Source of the DNA: Acidobacteriota bacterium | Lineage (GTDB): Bacteria > Acidobacteriota > Polarisedimenticolia > J045 | Direction of reading: 5' to 3' | Assembly (NCBI GenBank): GCA_025456425.1 | Contig: JALOKP010000005.1 | Span: 1 to 54,091, forward strand | DNA length: 54,091 bases | In this document: positions 34,972 through 42,051 of the stretch, one piece after another | How the letters are laid out: each line of letters opens with the position of its first letter | Position numbering within the stretch: the first letter of the stretch is position 1 | Translations under genes and position numbers: made by a program | The notes under the pieces: generated by a model | Database searches by the model: none | The model's input: only the letters and a program-made list of their open reading frames with translations | What the model was told of the DNA's origin: nothing

Positions 34972-35753
34972 ACGGCGAGCGGCCGGCCGGCGCCGCACCG
35001 CGGGCGCTGCCGTCGCGGCGCGAGATCCTGACCGTTCCCCTGCCCGACCTGCCGCGGCGGGACCGCCCGCTGCAGCGCGTCGTGGTCTCGCTGCTGCGCG
35101 GCCTGTTCCTCGAAGCGCACGGCGTCGAGCGGGTCGCGGTCGAGCACGACCCGTTCATCATCGCCCTCAACCACAACCAGCGGCCGGAGGCGGTGGCGAT
35201 CCCGACGATGCTCTACATGTTCCGCGGCGGGCGGATCATCCACTTCATCGCCGACTGGAATTCGATGCTGATCCCGGGGGTCGGCTACGTCATGCGCCGC
35301 GGGAAGGTGATCGTGCTGGTCCGGAAGGACGCGCGGCCGCGGTTTCTGAACCTGCTCAAACCGTTTTACCAGCACCCCGACCCGGTGTTCGTCCGCGCCC
35401 GGCGGCTGCTCGACGCGGGCCGCTCGGTCGGGATCTTCCCGGAGGGGACGGTCAACCGCGACCCGGCGCGGCTGCTGCCCGGTCACCCCGGCGCGGCCCG
35501 GCTGTCACTGCAGAGCGGGCGGCCGCTGATCCCGGCCGGGCTGCGCTTCCCGGGCCACCCACTCGACCAGCCGATCCGGGACCTGTCGCGATTCGTGCTG
35601 GAGATCGGCGAACCGCTCGTCCCGCCGGCGACCGAGCGCCCGGGACGCCCCTCGCCCGAGGAGGTTCGGGCGTGGCATGATCGGCTGATGAGGGAGTTGT
35701 CGCACCTGTCCGGCAAGGCCTGGGAACCGCGCTCCGGCGGGAGCCGCGCATGA
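34968..35753 (+). CDS. PlsC-like 1-acyl-sn-glycerol-3-phosphate acyltransferase family protein
   Basis: A 261-residue acyltransferase of the LPLAT/PlsC superfamily, probably adding an acyl chain to a hydroxyl on a lipid at the inner membrane. Block I reads LNHNQRPEAVAIP: the usual HxxxxD is HxxxxE here (H-NQRP-E). The block III motif IFPEGTVNRDP is well conserved, and GRPLIPAGLRFPG fits block IV. It is sandwiched by 4-bp overlaps (GTGA at its start, ATGA at its end), so it is tightly coupled to the upstream lipoprotein and downstream GNAT protein. The acceptor could be lysophosphatidate or a lyso-aminolipid. Confidence 0.83.
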   Translation: MNGERPAGAAPRALPSRREILTVPLPDLPRRDRPLQRVVVSLLRGLFLEAHGVERVAVEHDPFIIALNHNQRPEAVAIPTMLYMFRGGRIIHFIADWNSMLIPGVGYVMRRGKVIVLVRKDARPRFLNLLKPFYQHPDPVFVRARRLLDAGRSVGIFPEGTVNRDPARLLPGHPGAARLSLQSGRPLIPAGLRFPGHPLDQPIRDLSRFVLEIGEPLVPPATERPGRPSPEEVRAWHDRLMRELSHLSGKAWEPRSGGSRA

Positions 35754-36409
35754 CGTCGTTGAAGGACCGCGTCTCCACGATCCGGGTCGAGGACGAAGCC
35801 GGACGGACGCAGGCGCTCGAGGTTCTGCGCGCCACCTACCGCGACGAGAAGGGCTGGGTCAGCGACGAGGAGAAGCAGGTTCCCGAGGACGACCTGGAAC
35901 GCCCCGACGTCTCGTGGTTCGTGGTCCAGGAGAACGGCGCGCCGGTCGGCGTGCTGCGGGTGCTCTACGATCCGCCCCTGCACCTCTACAAGGAGTACGG
36001 CCTCGACCTGATCGACCGCGGCGTCGACATCGAGGCCTTCATCCGCGAGCACCGGATCGCCGAGATCGGCCGCTTCGCGGTGTTGCCCGACAAGCGCCGC
36101 CACACGGTGATCGTGCTGGCGCTGATCCGGGCCGCGATCACCGAGACCGTGGCGCGCGGCTACACGCACTACATCACCGATGTCTTCGAGGACGACCCGC
36201 ACTCCCCGTACGAATTCCACACCCGCGTGCTCGGCTTCGTGCCGGTCGCAACGCACGAGGTCGGCGAACTCAACTGCACCTCGCGGCGGATCACGCTGGT
36301 GCTCGACCTGCGGGAGTGTTACCGGCGGATGCACGCCGCGAACGGCTTCTTCTTCCGCTTCATCACCGAGGGCTGGGCCGAGGAGCTGCACCGCTCGCTG
36401 GCCCCGTAA
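35750..36409 (+). CDS. GNAT-fold acyltransferase (autoinducer-synthase/OlsB/FeeM-like)
   Basis: A 219-residue protein of the GNAT superfamily. WFVVQENGAPVGVLRVLYD and IAEIGRFAVLPDKRRHTVIV match the strand-4/acyl-donor binding region. The wording EIGRFAV followed by a long helix is typical of the LuxI, OlsB and FeeM branch, which uses acyl-ACP, rather than of ordinary acetyltransferases. FHTRVLGFVPVATHEVGE follows. The ATG overlaps the PlsC-like stop (ATGA). The pairing suggests N-acylation of an amino compound followed by O-acylation; this is inference. Its last 47 bp overlap the convergent YdcF-like gene. An ordinary acetyltransferase remains possible. Confidence 0.72.
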   Translation: MTSLKDRVSTIRVEDEAGRTQALEVLRATYRDEKGWVSDEEKQVPEDDLERPDVSWFVVQENGAPVGVLRVLYDPPLHLYKEYGLDLIDRGVDIEAFIREHRIAEIGRFAVLPDKRRHTVIVLALIRAAITETVARGYTHYITDVFEDDPHSPYEFHTRVLGFVPVATHEVGELNCTSRRITLVLDLRECYRRMHAANGFFFRFITEGWAEELHRSLAP

Positions 36410-37193
36410 CCGGCGACGGAGCCGCCGCCAGCCAGCCCCGCACCCCGTAGTAGGCCAGCCCGATCGCCTCGTGCAGCGCGCCCGTCGTGCGCTCGAGCGC
36501 CGCCGCGCTGGGGAGCAGGTCGGCCGCGTCCCAGCGGCCGGGGTCGCCCAGCGAGGCCGCCGCGGGGACGGCGAGGAACCCCTCGCGGGCCAGGCTCGCC
36601 CGCGAGCGTGCCAGGTGGACCGCGGAGGTCACGAGCGCGACGCGCGACCAGCCGCGGTCCCGCGCCTCGGCGGCGCCGAAGCGGGCGTTGTCGCGCGTGG
36701 TGCGGGCCTGTGCTTCCACCACGAGTCGGCCCGGGGGGAGCCCGAGCGCGGCCGCTTCCTCGGCCATCCGCTGCCCCACCCCGGGACGGCCGGGCCGACC
36801 CGGCCCGCCGCTGAAGACCAGCGTCGCCTCGGGCCAGCGGCGCGCCGCGGCCAGCGCGGTCAGCAGCCGCTCGCGGGACGAGGCGGAGAGCGGGGCCCCG
36901 GGGCCGGTCCCGTCGAGTCCTCCGCCAAAGACCAGGATCCCCTCAGGGGGCGGCCCGGCGGCCGGGAGCGGGGGCCAGCGCTCCCCCAGCCGGGCCAGCC
37001 GCGATTCGGCCAGCCAGGCGATCGGGGGGGAAGCCGCGACCATTACGAGCGCCCAGGCGCCCAGCAGGAGGGCGACGGGGGCGACGGGGGCGCCGGGGCT
37101 CGGCCCGCGGCGGGACCGGCGCCAGGCCATGACGGCCCCCGCCAGGCCGGCCAGGAAGGCGATCCCCAGGGGGGTGGTGACGAGCTCGCGCAC
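36363..37193 (-). CDS. YdcF/ElyC-family (DUF218) membrane protein
   Basis: A 276-residue protein with two N-terminal hydrophobic segments (GIAFLAGLAGAVMAW and PVALLLGAWALVMVAA) followed by a DUF218 domain. Motifs are ILVFGGGLDGT, LVFSGGPGRPGRPGVGQRM and VEAQARTTRDNARFG, where the domain usually has ExxSxxTxEN. E. coli relatives (ElyC, SanA) act in envelope polymer metabolism. The GTG at 37193 has no ribosome binding site; GATAAT ends 7 nt before it, suggesting a leaderless mRNA. The C-terminal 15 codons overlap the convergent GNAT gene by 47 bp, an unusually long antisense overlap. Confidence 0.82.
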   Translation of the reverse strand: MRELVTTPLGIAFLAGLAGAVMAWRRSRRGPSPGAPVAPVALLLGAWALVMVAASPPIAWLAESRLARLGERWPPLPAAGPPPEGILVFGGGLDGTGPGAPLSASSRERLLTALAAARRWPEATLVFSGGPGRPGRPGVGQRMAEEAAALGLPPGRLVVEAQARTTRDNARFGAAEARDRGWSRVALVTSAVHLARSRASLAREGFLAVPAAASLGDPGRWDAADLLPSAAALERTTGALHEAIGLAYYGVRGWLAAAPSPVTGPASGAAPRPSPR

Positions 37194-37200
37194 GACCGCG

Positions 37201-37206
37201 ATTATC
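37201..37206 (-). promoter_or_regulatory. -10 box of a probable leaderless promoter for the YdcF-like gene
   Basis: GATAAT on the minus strand matches the -10 consensus at 5 of 6 positions and ends 7 nt before the GTG at 37193. Confidence 0.45.
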
Positions 37207-37324
37207 GCGGAGCGCCCCGGCGGTCGCCGCCCGCCGCGCCCCGTCCGGGTAGCCGCCGGCTGGGCCTCGCCCTAGGTTCCCGGTGGAGGGTCCGCCCCCC
37301 GAGGCGGGCCGCGGAGGGAGCGGA

Positions 37325-37642
37325 ATGGCCAGCGCCAGGGAACGGCTCGCCGGTGCGGGCGAGAGCGGCGTCGATGCTTCGTTCAACGTCGGAGGCCGGC
37401 GCTACCACGTCTTCGCCTTCCCGACCCCCGGCCGGCGACGCCCGCAGGTGCGCTGGAACCTCTACGAGGTCGTGCCGGGCCCCGACGAGCGACTGCGTGG
37501 CCTGACCTTCGGGATGGCGCCGACGGTCGAGGAGGCCCTCGACGCGGTCGTGAAGGTCGCCGAGTGCCACGAGCAGACGGGCGAGGTCGCCCACGACGAG
37601 CGGCGCGCGGCCTTCACCTTCCGGCCGCTGCCGAGCGACTAG
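37325..37642 (+). CDS. Small hypothetical protein
   Basis: A 105-residue soluble protein of unknown family. The ATG at 37325 has GGAGGGA 5-6 nt upstream. The sequence has a beta-rich core (FNVGGRRYHVFAFP, VRWNLYEVVPGPDE) and one clear helix (TVEEALDAVVKVAECHEQTGE), with no signal peptide or membrane segment. It lies alone between the divergent YdcF-like gene and the convergent M50 fusion gene. Good codon use and ribosome binding site argue that it is real. It could be an accessory to the M50 protein, but nothing in the sequence proves this. Confidence 0.65.
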   Translation: MASARERLAGAGESGVDASFNVGGRRYHVFAFPTPGRRRPQVRWNLYEVVPGPDERLRGLTFGMAPTVEEALDAVVKVAECHEQTGEVAHDERRAAFTFRPLPSD

Positions 37643-37652
37643 CAGCGGCTCG

Positions 37653-37672
37653 CGGGGCGCGCCCGCGCCCCG
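37653..37672. terminator. Hairpin between convergent genes
   Basis: CGGGGCG (37653-37659) pairs with CGCCCCG (37666-37672) over a 6-nt loop, between the stop of the 105-residue gene and the stop of the M50 fusion gene. It is symmetric and could serve both strands, but has no T tract. Confidence 0.4.
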
Positions 37673-37677
37673 TTCGA

Positions 37678-40182
37678 TCAAAGCAGCGACGGGTCGACCA
37701 GCCGGATCACGCGGCGCGCGACCAGCCGCCCGAGCGGCATCGTCCCGCCGACGATCTTCACCGCGCCGGTCATCCCGGGCCGCAGCAGACCCGCGGGGTC
37801 GGTCACGCTGCAGCGCACGCGGAAGCTGGTGCGGCCGATCCGGTCGGCGACGCCGAGCGGCGCGATCTCGAGCACGCTCCCGTCGAAGGTGCGGTCCGGG
37901 TAGGCGCTGAGGCGCAGCTGGACCGGCAGCCCCGCCGCGACGTCGCCGATCTCGCTCTCCTGGACCTGGACGTCGGCGACCAGCCCGCCGTCGCCGGCCA
38001 GCTCGAGCACCAGGCCGCCGGCCGGCACGAACTCGCCGACCCGCTTGTCGAGGGCGGGGCTGAGGACGGTTCCGGTCGCGGGCGCGGCCAGGGTGCAGGC
38101 CGCGAGACGCCGTTCGACGTCCTCCACCAGCGCCTGCAGGCGCACCACCTCGGCGCGGGCGCCGGCGACCAGTTCCGGGCGCGGACCGCGCTCGACCAGC
38201 TGGACCTGCTGGCTGGCGGCGCGCAGCGCCGCCTCGCGGACCTCGAGGTCGCTCCCGACCTGCTCGAACGAGTCGGCCGAGACCAGCCCCTCCTGCCGCA
38301 ACCGGGCGAGCCGCGCCTGCTGCGTGCGCAGGCGGTGGACCTCGGTCCGGGCCGCGACGACGTCCTCGCGGGCCTGGCGCACGTGCTCGATCTCCGGCCC
38401 GCGCTCGATCATGTCGAGGTTGGCCTGGGCGCGCTGCACGTCGGCGCGGGTCATCGCCAGCTGCGCCAGCAGCTCGCTCGTGTCGAGCCGCGCGACGACC
38501 TGGCCGGCCGTCACGCGGGCCCCTTCCCCGACCAGGATCTCCGCGATCTTGCCGGAGACCTCGGGCCGCAGCGCGACGCGGGTCCGGGCGTCGAGCGCGG
38601 CCGGGCCGGCCACCTTGAGCCGCACCGGGAGCAGCGCGAGCGCGACCACCGCCGCCCCGACCACGGCCAGCTTGAGCGCGCCGCGCGGCGTCAGACGGGC
38701 CGCCGCGCGCAACCCCGCGCGCAACGCGAGCACCAGCGGGCGGCGCGCCACGACGAGCAGCCCGAGCAGGATCGCCACCGGCCCCCACAGGCCCGCCAGC
38801 CGGGCCGCGCCCTGGAGCACGAAGCCGAGCAGCACGGCGCAGAGGGCCACGGTGTAGGCCGTCGAGAGCAGGCCGTAGACCAGCAGGAAGAGGGTCGCGC
38901 GCTGGGTCGGGGCCGGTCCGTCGAGGCTCCGCCCGGAGAGGCGGGCAGCGGTGCGTGACAGGAGCCGCCCGGCCGCCGCGCGCAGGTTCGGGATCCCCGA
39001 GAGGTCCGACAGGACATAGTAGCCGTCGAGCTTGATCAGCGGGTTGAGGTTGACCAGCACGCTGGTCAGGCATGCGGTGGCGAAGAGCACCGCGACGAAG
39101 CGCCCGTAGCCGGGCGCTTGCACGCGCCAGGCCAGGATGGCGACCGAGGCGAGCCCGAGGTCCCACAGCGGCCCGGCCAGCCCGACCAGCACGCGGTGCC
39201 GGCGCTCGCGCAGCAGCCAGGCATCCGAGACGTCGGCGTAGAGCGCGGGGAACGCGAAGAAGATCAGCAGGAACCCCATCTCCTGGACGCGCCCGCCGTA
39301 GTGCTTGCAGGTCAGCCCGTGCGCCATCTCGTGCAGCGCGGTGGAGACCAGGGCGGCGAGCACGAGACCGGCGGTCCAGCCCCAGCCCGGCACGACCGGC
39401 AGCGTCGCGAAGATCTCGGAGCCGCTGCGCAGCGCGGTGTAGGCGGCGCCGACGACCAGCGCCGCGAAGGCGAAGCCGAAGGCCGGCGTGTAGATCCAGC
39501 CGAGCAGGGGCGCGAGCCGCGACAGGAGCCGGTCGGGGTCGACGAGCGGGACCTGGTAGTAGACCGCGCTCTGCGGCCGGGACGGAGCGCTTTCGCGGGA
39601 GACCGCCTCGAGCGCCGTCGCGGCCCCGGCCTGCAGCAGGATCTGCCGCAGGGCGGTCGCGCGGGTGTGCTGCGGATCGGCGGCGAGGACCTCGTCGAGG
39701 ACCCGCAGGGCCGCCGCGAAGCGTCCGTCGCGCAGGCAGGCCACCGCCTCGGCCAGCCGCTCGGTGGCCGGATCGGTCCGGGCCGGGAGGCCGGGACGGA
39801 CCGGCGCCGAGGCGGGATCGGGCAGCCCGAGACCGCGCTGCTCGAGCGCCGCGACCACCATCTGGCCGAGTTCGGGGGAGCGCCCCGGGACCGCGCAGCC
39901 GTCCGGCTCGAGCAGCCCCTTGTCGCGCAGCGTGTCGATGAAGTCCTGGACTTCGTCGAGCGCGAACTCCTCCGACCAGGCCGTCGCCAGTTCGACCTGG
40001 ATGTCGACCGCGGTGTGCTCGCCGTCGAGCCGGTCGAGGATCGCGGCCTCGATGTCGTCGAAGCGGTAGTAGCGCCGCGAGCGCGGGTCCTTGACGATGC
40101 GGCCCGTCCCGGTCTCGCCGTCGGGCATGACGACGAGGCCGGCGCGCAGCCGGGGGGCGACCGGGTCGGAGACGGCGGGCAA
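37678..40182 (-). CDS. PqqD-like / TPR-like / M50 metalloprotease / HlyD adaptor fusion protein
   Basis: A very long (834-residue) multidomain membrane protein. Residues about 20-95 form a PqqD-like winged-helix domain (RYYRFDDIEAAILDRLDG, then VQDFIDTLRDKGLLEPDG), the type that binds peptide substrates. A short TPR-like helix pair lies around 140-185. An M50 site-2 protease core follows with HEMAH (284-288) and LNPLIKLDGYYVLSD (D386) among several membrane segments. Residues about 510-800 are a HlyD-type adaptor with lipoyl halves (VAGPAALDARTRVALRPEVSG) and coiled coil. The TTG start at 40182 has GAGGAG upstream. No ABC exporter or modification enzyme is adjacent. It is probably a peptide maturation or export protein. 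Confidence 0.86.
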   Translation of the reverse strand: MPAVSDPVAPRLRAGLVVMPDGETGTGRIVKDPRSRRYYRFDDIEAAILDRLDGEHTAVDIQVELATAWSEEFALDEVQDFIDTLRDKGLLEPDGCAVPGRSPELGQMVVAALEQRGLGLPDPASAPVRPGLPARTDPATERLAEAVACLRDGRFAAALRVLDEVLAADPQHTRATALRQILLQAGAATALEAVSRESAPSRPQSAVYYQVPLVDPDRLLSRLAPLLGWIYTPAFGFAFAALVVGAAYTALRSGSEIFATLPVVPGWGWTAGLVLAALVSTALHEMAHGLTCKHYGGRVQEMGFLLIFFAFPALYADVSDAWLLRERRHRVLVGLAGPLWDLGLASVAILAWRVQAPGYGRFVAVLFATACLTSVLVNLNPLIKLDGYYVLSDLSGIPNLRAAAGRLLSRTAARLSGRSLDGPAPTQRATLFLLVYGLLSTAYTVALCAVLLGFVLQGAARLAGLWGPVAILLGLLVVARRPLVLALRAGLRAAARLTPRGALKLAVVGAAVVALALLPVRLKVAGPAALDARTRVALRPEVSGKIAEILVGEGARVTAGQVVARLDTSELLAQLAMTRADVQRAQANLDMIERGPEIEHVRQAREDVVAARTEVHRLRTQQARLARLRQEGLVSADSFEQVGSDLEVREAALRAASQQVQLVERGPRPELVAGARAEVVRLQALVEDVERRLAACTLAAPATGTVLSPALDKRVGEFVPAGGLVLELAGDGGLVADVQVQESEIGDVAAGLPVQLRLSAYPDRTFDGSVLEIAPLGVADRIGRTSFRVRCSVTDPAGLLRPGMTGAVKIVGGTMPLGRLVARRVIRLVDPSLL

Positions 40183-40210
40183 GGGGGCTCCTCGGGCTTC
40201 GCGCGGGTTC

Positions 40211-40259
40211 CGGCGCCTTCAGGCGGACGGCGCCGGGACCCCCGGGGAATCTGGGTCCC
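40211..40259 (-). promoter_or_regulatory. Two abutting hairpins in the leader of the M50 fusion gene
   Basis: CGGCGCC (40211-40217) pairs with GGCGCCG (40229-40235), and GGGACCC (40235-40241) pairs with GGGTCCC (40253-40259). The two stems share base 40235 and cannot both form completely. They lie between the stop of the small secreted protein gene and the TTG of the M50 gene and might attenuate read-through. Confidence 0.35.
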
Positions 40260-40282
40260 CGGCCCGGAAGGAGCCAGCCCGG

Positions 40283-40714
40283 TCAGGGCAGGCGGGGCGG
40301 CGCGGACCGGGGGGGCGGCGGGGACGGGGGGGCGGGCTCCGCGGGGGGGGCTTCCGCCCCGCCTGCGTCGTCCTCGTCCTCCTCCGGGGCGGTGGAGATC
40401 ACGGCCTTCACCAGGGCGAGTTTCCCCTGGCCGGCCTCCCGCACGGTCGCGTGCTCGACGACGTCCCCCTCGAAGACGTCCTCGAGCACGGCCTGCTCGT
40501 CGCCATCGAGCACGATCACCGCGCCGTCCGGGACGAGCACGACGACCTCTCCTGCCTTGGGGTCCTTTACGGTCAGCGTGCGCCCGTCGAGGTCGACCGC
40601 GGCGACGACGCCGGAGATCGATGCCGGCGCGGCCGCCGGCGCCAGACCCGGGGCGGCGAGCGCGAGGGCCAGCGCGAGGGGGAGGGCGGCGGCGAGGCGG
40701 GGGAGAGCGGTCAT
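40283..40714 (-). CDS. Small secreted protein with OB/DUF5666-like domain
   Basis: Exported protein of 143 residues, function unknown. The ATG at 40714 gives a signal peptide (LAAALPLALALALAAPGLAPAAA). The mature part is one small beta domain, ISGVVAAVDLDGRTLTVKDP then LVPDGAVIVLDGDEQAV and VFEGDVVEHATV, like the DUF5666 or OB-type domains of secreted proteins. A long acidic then proline-rich tail follows (EEDEDDAGGAEAPPAEP and beyond). It precedes the M50 fusion gene by 100 bp on the same strand. It does not look like a RiPP precursor: there is no Gly-Gly leader and no Cys/Ser/Thr-rich core. Confidence 0.7.
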   Translation of the reverse strand: MTALPRLAAALPLALALALAAPGLAPAAAPASISGVVAAVDLDGRTLTVKDPKAGEVVVLVPDGAVIVLDGDEQAVLEDVFEGDVVEHATVREAGQGKLALVKAVISTAPEEDEDDAGGAEAPPAEPAPPSPPPPRSAPPRLP

Positions 40715-40789
40715 GGCGGCGGTCCTCGGCCGCGCGGCGGCGGCAGGGCGGATGTTGGCCTTGGGCGGCCGGTGCGGCAAGCCGCCGGT

Positions 40790-40824
40790 AAAAAACGAAG
40801 GGCCCCGCCCTCGCGGGCGGGGCC
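40790..40824 (-). terminator. Rho-independent terminator of the OmpA-like gene
   Basis: GGCCCCGCCC (40801-40810) pairs perfectly with GGGCGGGGCC (40815-40824) over a TCGC loop. On the minus strand the stem is followed by TTCG and six T residues (complement of 40790-40795), 22 bp after the stop at 40847. Confidence 0.85.
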
Positions 40825-40846
40825 CCCCGGTCAGGTCACGCGGCGC

Positions 40847-41722
40847 CTACTTCGCGCGGCACTGCAGCGTGTAGACGGCACGGCGGTTCGGCTGGTTGTC
40901 GTCGATCGCCTTCTGGGTCTTGACGGTCGACGGGACGATCACGAGCAACTGCTCCTCGCCCCAGCTCTTGGTCTCGAAGTTCACGCCGCTCAGGTCGGCG
41001 GCGGCCTGCGTGGCGTCCAGCGTGGCGCGGGCGCGCTCGGCACCGAGGTTGAGGTTGTACTCGGTGGTGCCGAACGGATCGGTGTGGCCCTCGATCAGGA
41101 CCATGTCGATGTCACCCTTGAAGCTGGCGAGCTTGCCGGCGACGTACTTGATGTAGTCGGCGCTGGCGGAGGAGATCAGGGCCTTGTCGAAGTTGAAGAG
41201 GATCTTCGGGTTCTTCGCGTCGCGCTGCAGCTCTTCCATGAACTGCATGCAGGCGGTCGGCGCCGGCGGCGGGGCCGGGGCGTTGACGACCAGCGCGCGC
41301 GACGAGACGAGCTTCACGGGCGCGCCGCCCGGGCAAGCCATTTCGGCTTCGACCCGGTACTTGCACGGCGGCAGGGTCGCGTCGGCGGTGGCGGTCCCGG
41401 TGTAGACGCCCGGGGTCGACTCGGTCAGCGTCATCGACTTCGTCGTGCCCAGCGCGGACCCCTCGATGCAGGTGAGGAGCGCGGTCACGGGCCCGGAGCC
41501 GGGCGTGCCCCGCACGCTGAGGCTGGAGGACTGGCCGACGTTGATCGTCCAGGGGTTGGCGTCGATCGCGTCGATCGCGCAGACCTTGGCAGGCGGCGGC
41601 GGCGGCGGCGGAACTTCCTCGATCGGCTTCTTGCAGGTACAACCGGTCGCACCCACCAGCAGCAAGGCCACGAGGGCCAGCGCGAGGGTCAGCGGCAGCA
41701 CTTTCGAGACACGCTTCATCAT
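40847..41722 (-). CDS. OmpA/Pal-like peptidoglycan-binding lipoprotein
   Basis: Outer membrane lipoprotein of 291 residues. The first of two adjacent ATG codons (41722) has GAGGAC upstream. The signal peptide ends in a lipobox (LLLVGATGC), followed by a proline run. The middle (about residues 50-155) is an Ig-like domain with several cysteines (TALLTCIEGS, ADATLPPCKYRVEAEMACPGG spans two of them). The C-terminal OmpA domain has ILFNFDKALISSAS, VLIEGHTDPFGTTEYNLNLG and ERARATLDA, the diaminopimelate-binding pattern. It is longer than typical Pal because of the Ig-like insert. A strong terminator follows. Confidence 0.88.
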   Translation of the reverse strand: MMKRVSKVLPLTLALALVALLLVGATGCTCKKPIEEVPPPPPPPAKVCAIDAIDANPWTINVGQSSSLSVRGTPGSGPVTALLTCIEGSALGTTKSMTLTESTPGVYTGTATADATLPPCKYRVEAEMACPGGAPVKLVSSRALVVNAPAPPPAPTACMQFMEELQRDAKNPKILFNFDKALISSASADYIKYVAGKLASFKGDIDMVLIEGHTDPFGTTEYNLNLGAERARATLDATQAAADLSGVNFETKSWGEEQLLVIVPSTVKTQKAIDDNQPNRRAVYTLQCRAK

Positions 41723-42051
41723 TCGTCCTCTCCCCCGGGGCGGCCCGCGGCGCCGACCCGGAATGTCCAAGAACTCGTCCAAGTTCCCCAGCCGGACCGT
41801 CGGCCCGGCTACCGTTTCCGTTCGAACGGCCCCGCACGGAGGCCGCGTTCCCCTCCCCGGAACTCCCGGGGATCGGCGCCATGATACACACCCGGGCCGG
41901 TTTGCGGGGCCCTGGGGCCGGGATTTCGGCCGGGGTTCCCGGGCGTGCGGCCCGGAGCGGTGCCGGGTCCCCGACCCCCGGCCCCCGGCCGCCGCTGGCA
42001 CCCGGCAGTCCGGGGGGTAGCCTTTCGGCTTCCCCGTCCCAGGAGAATGTC
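41723..42051. other. 329-bp divergent intergenic region between the OmpA-like gene and arcC
   Basis: No gene is supported here. It holds a candidate arcC promoter at its right end and, on the minus strand, a TATCAT box (complement of 41881-41886) without a clear -35, possibly for the OmpA-like gene with a leader of about 150 nt. GTCCAAG is directly repeated at 41765-41771 and 41777-41783, 12 bp apart, in that leader. The stretch 41900-42000 is GC-rich with several short self-complementary runs. Confidence 0.6.
41995..42023 (+). promoter_or_regulatory. Candidate arcC promoter
   Basis: CTGGCA (41995-42000) and TAGCCT (42018-42023) are 17 bp apart; the predicted start leaves a leader of about 22 nt containing AGGAGAA. 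Confidence 0.45.

Noticed and set aside
37678-40714. A complete RiPP biosynthetic cluster
   Set aside because: Apart from the PqqD-M50-HlyD fusion there is no precursor-like peptide, maturase or ABC exporter in the neighbourhood.
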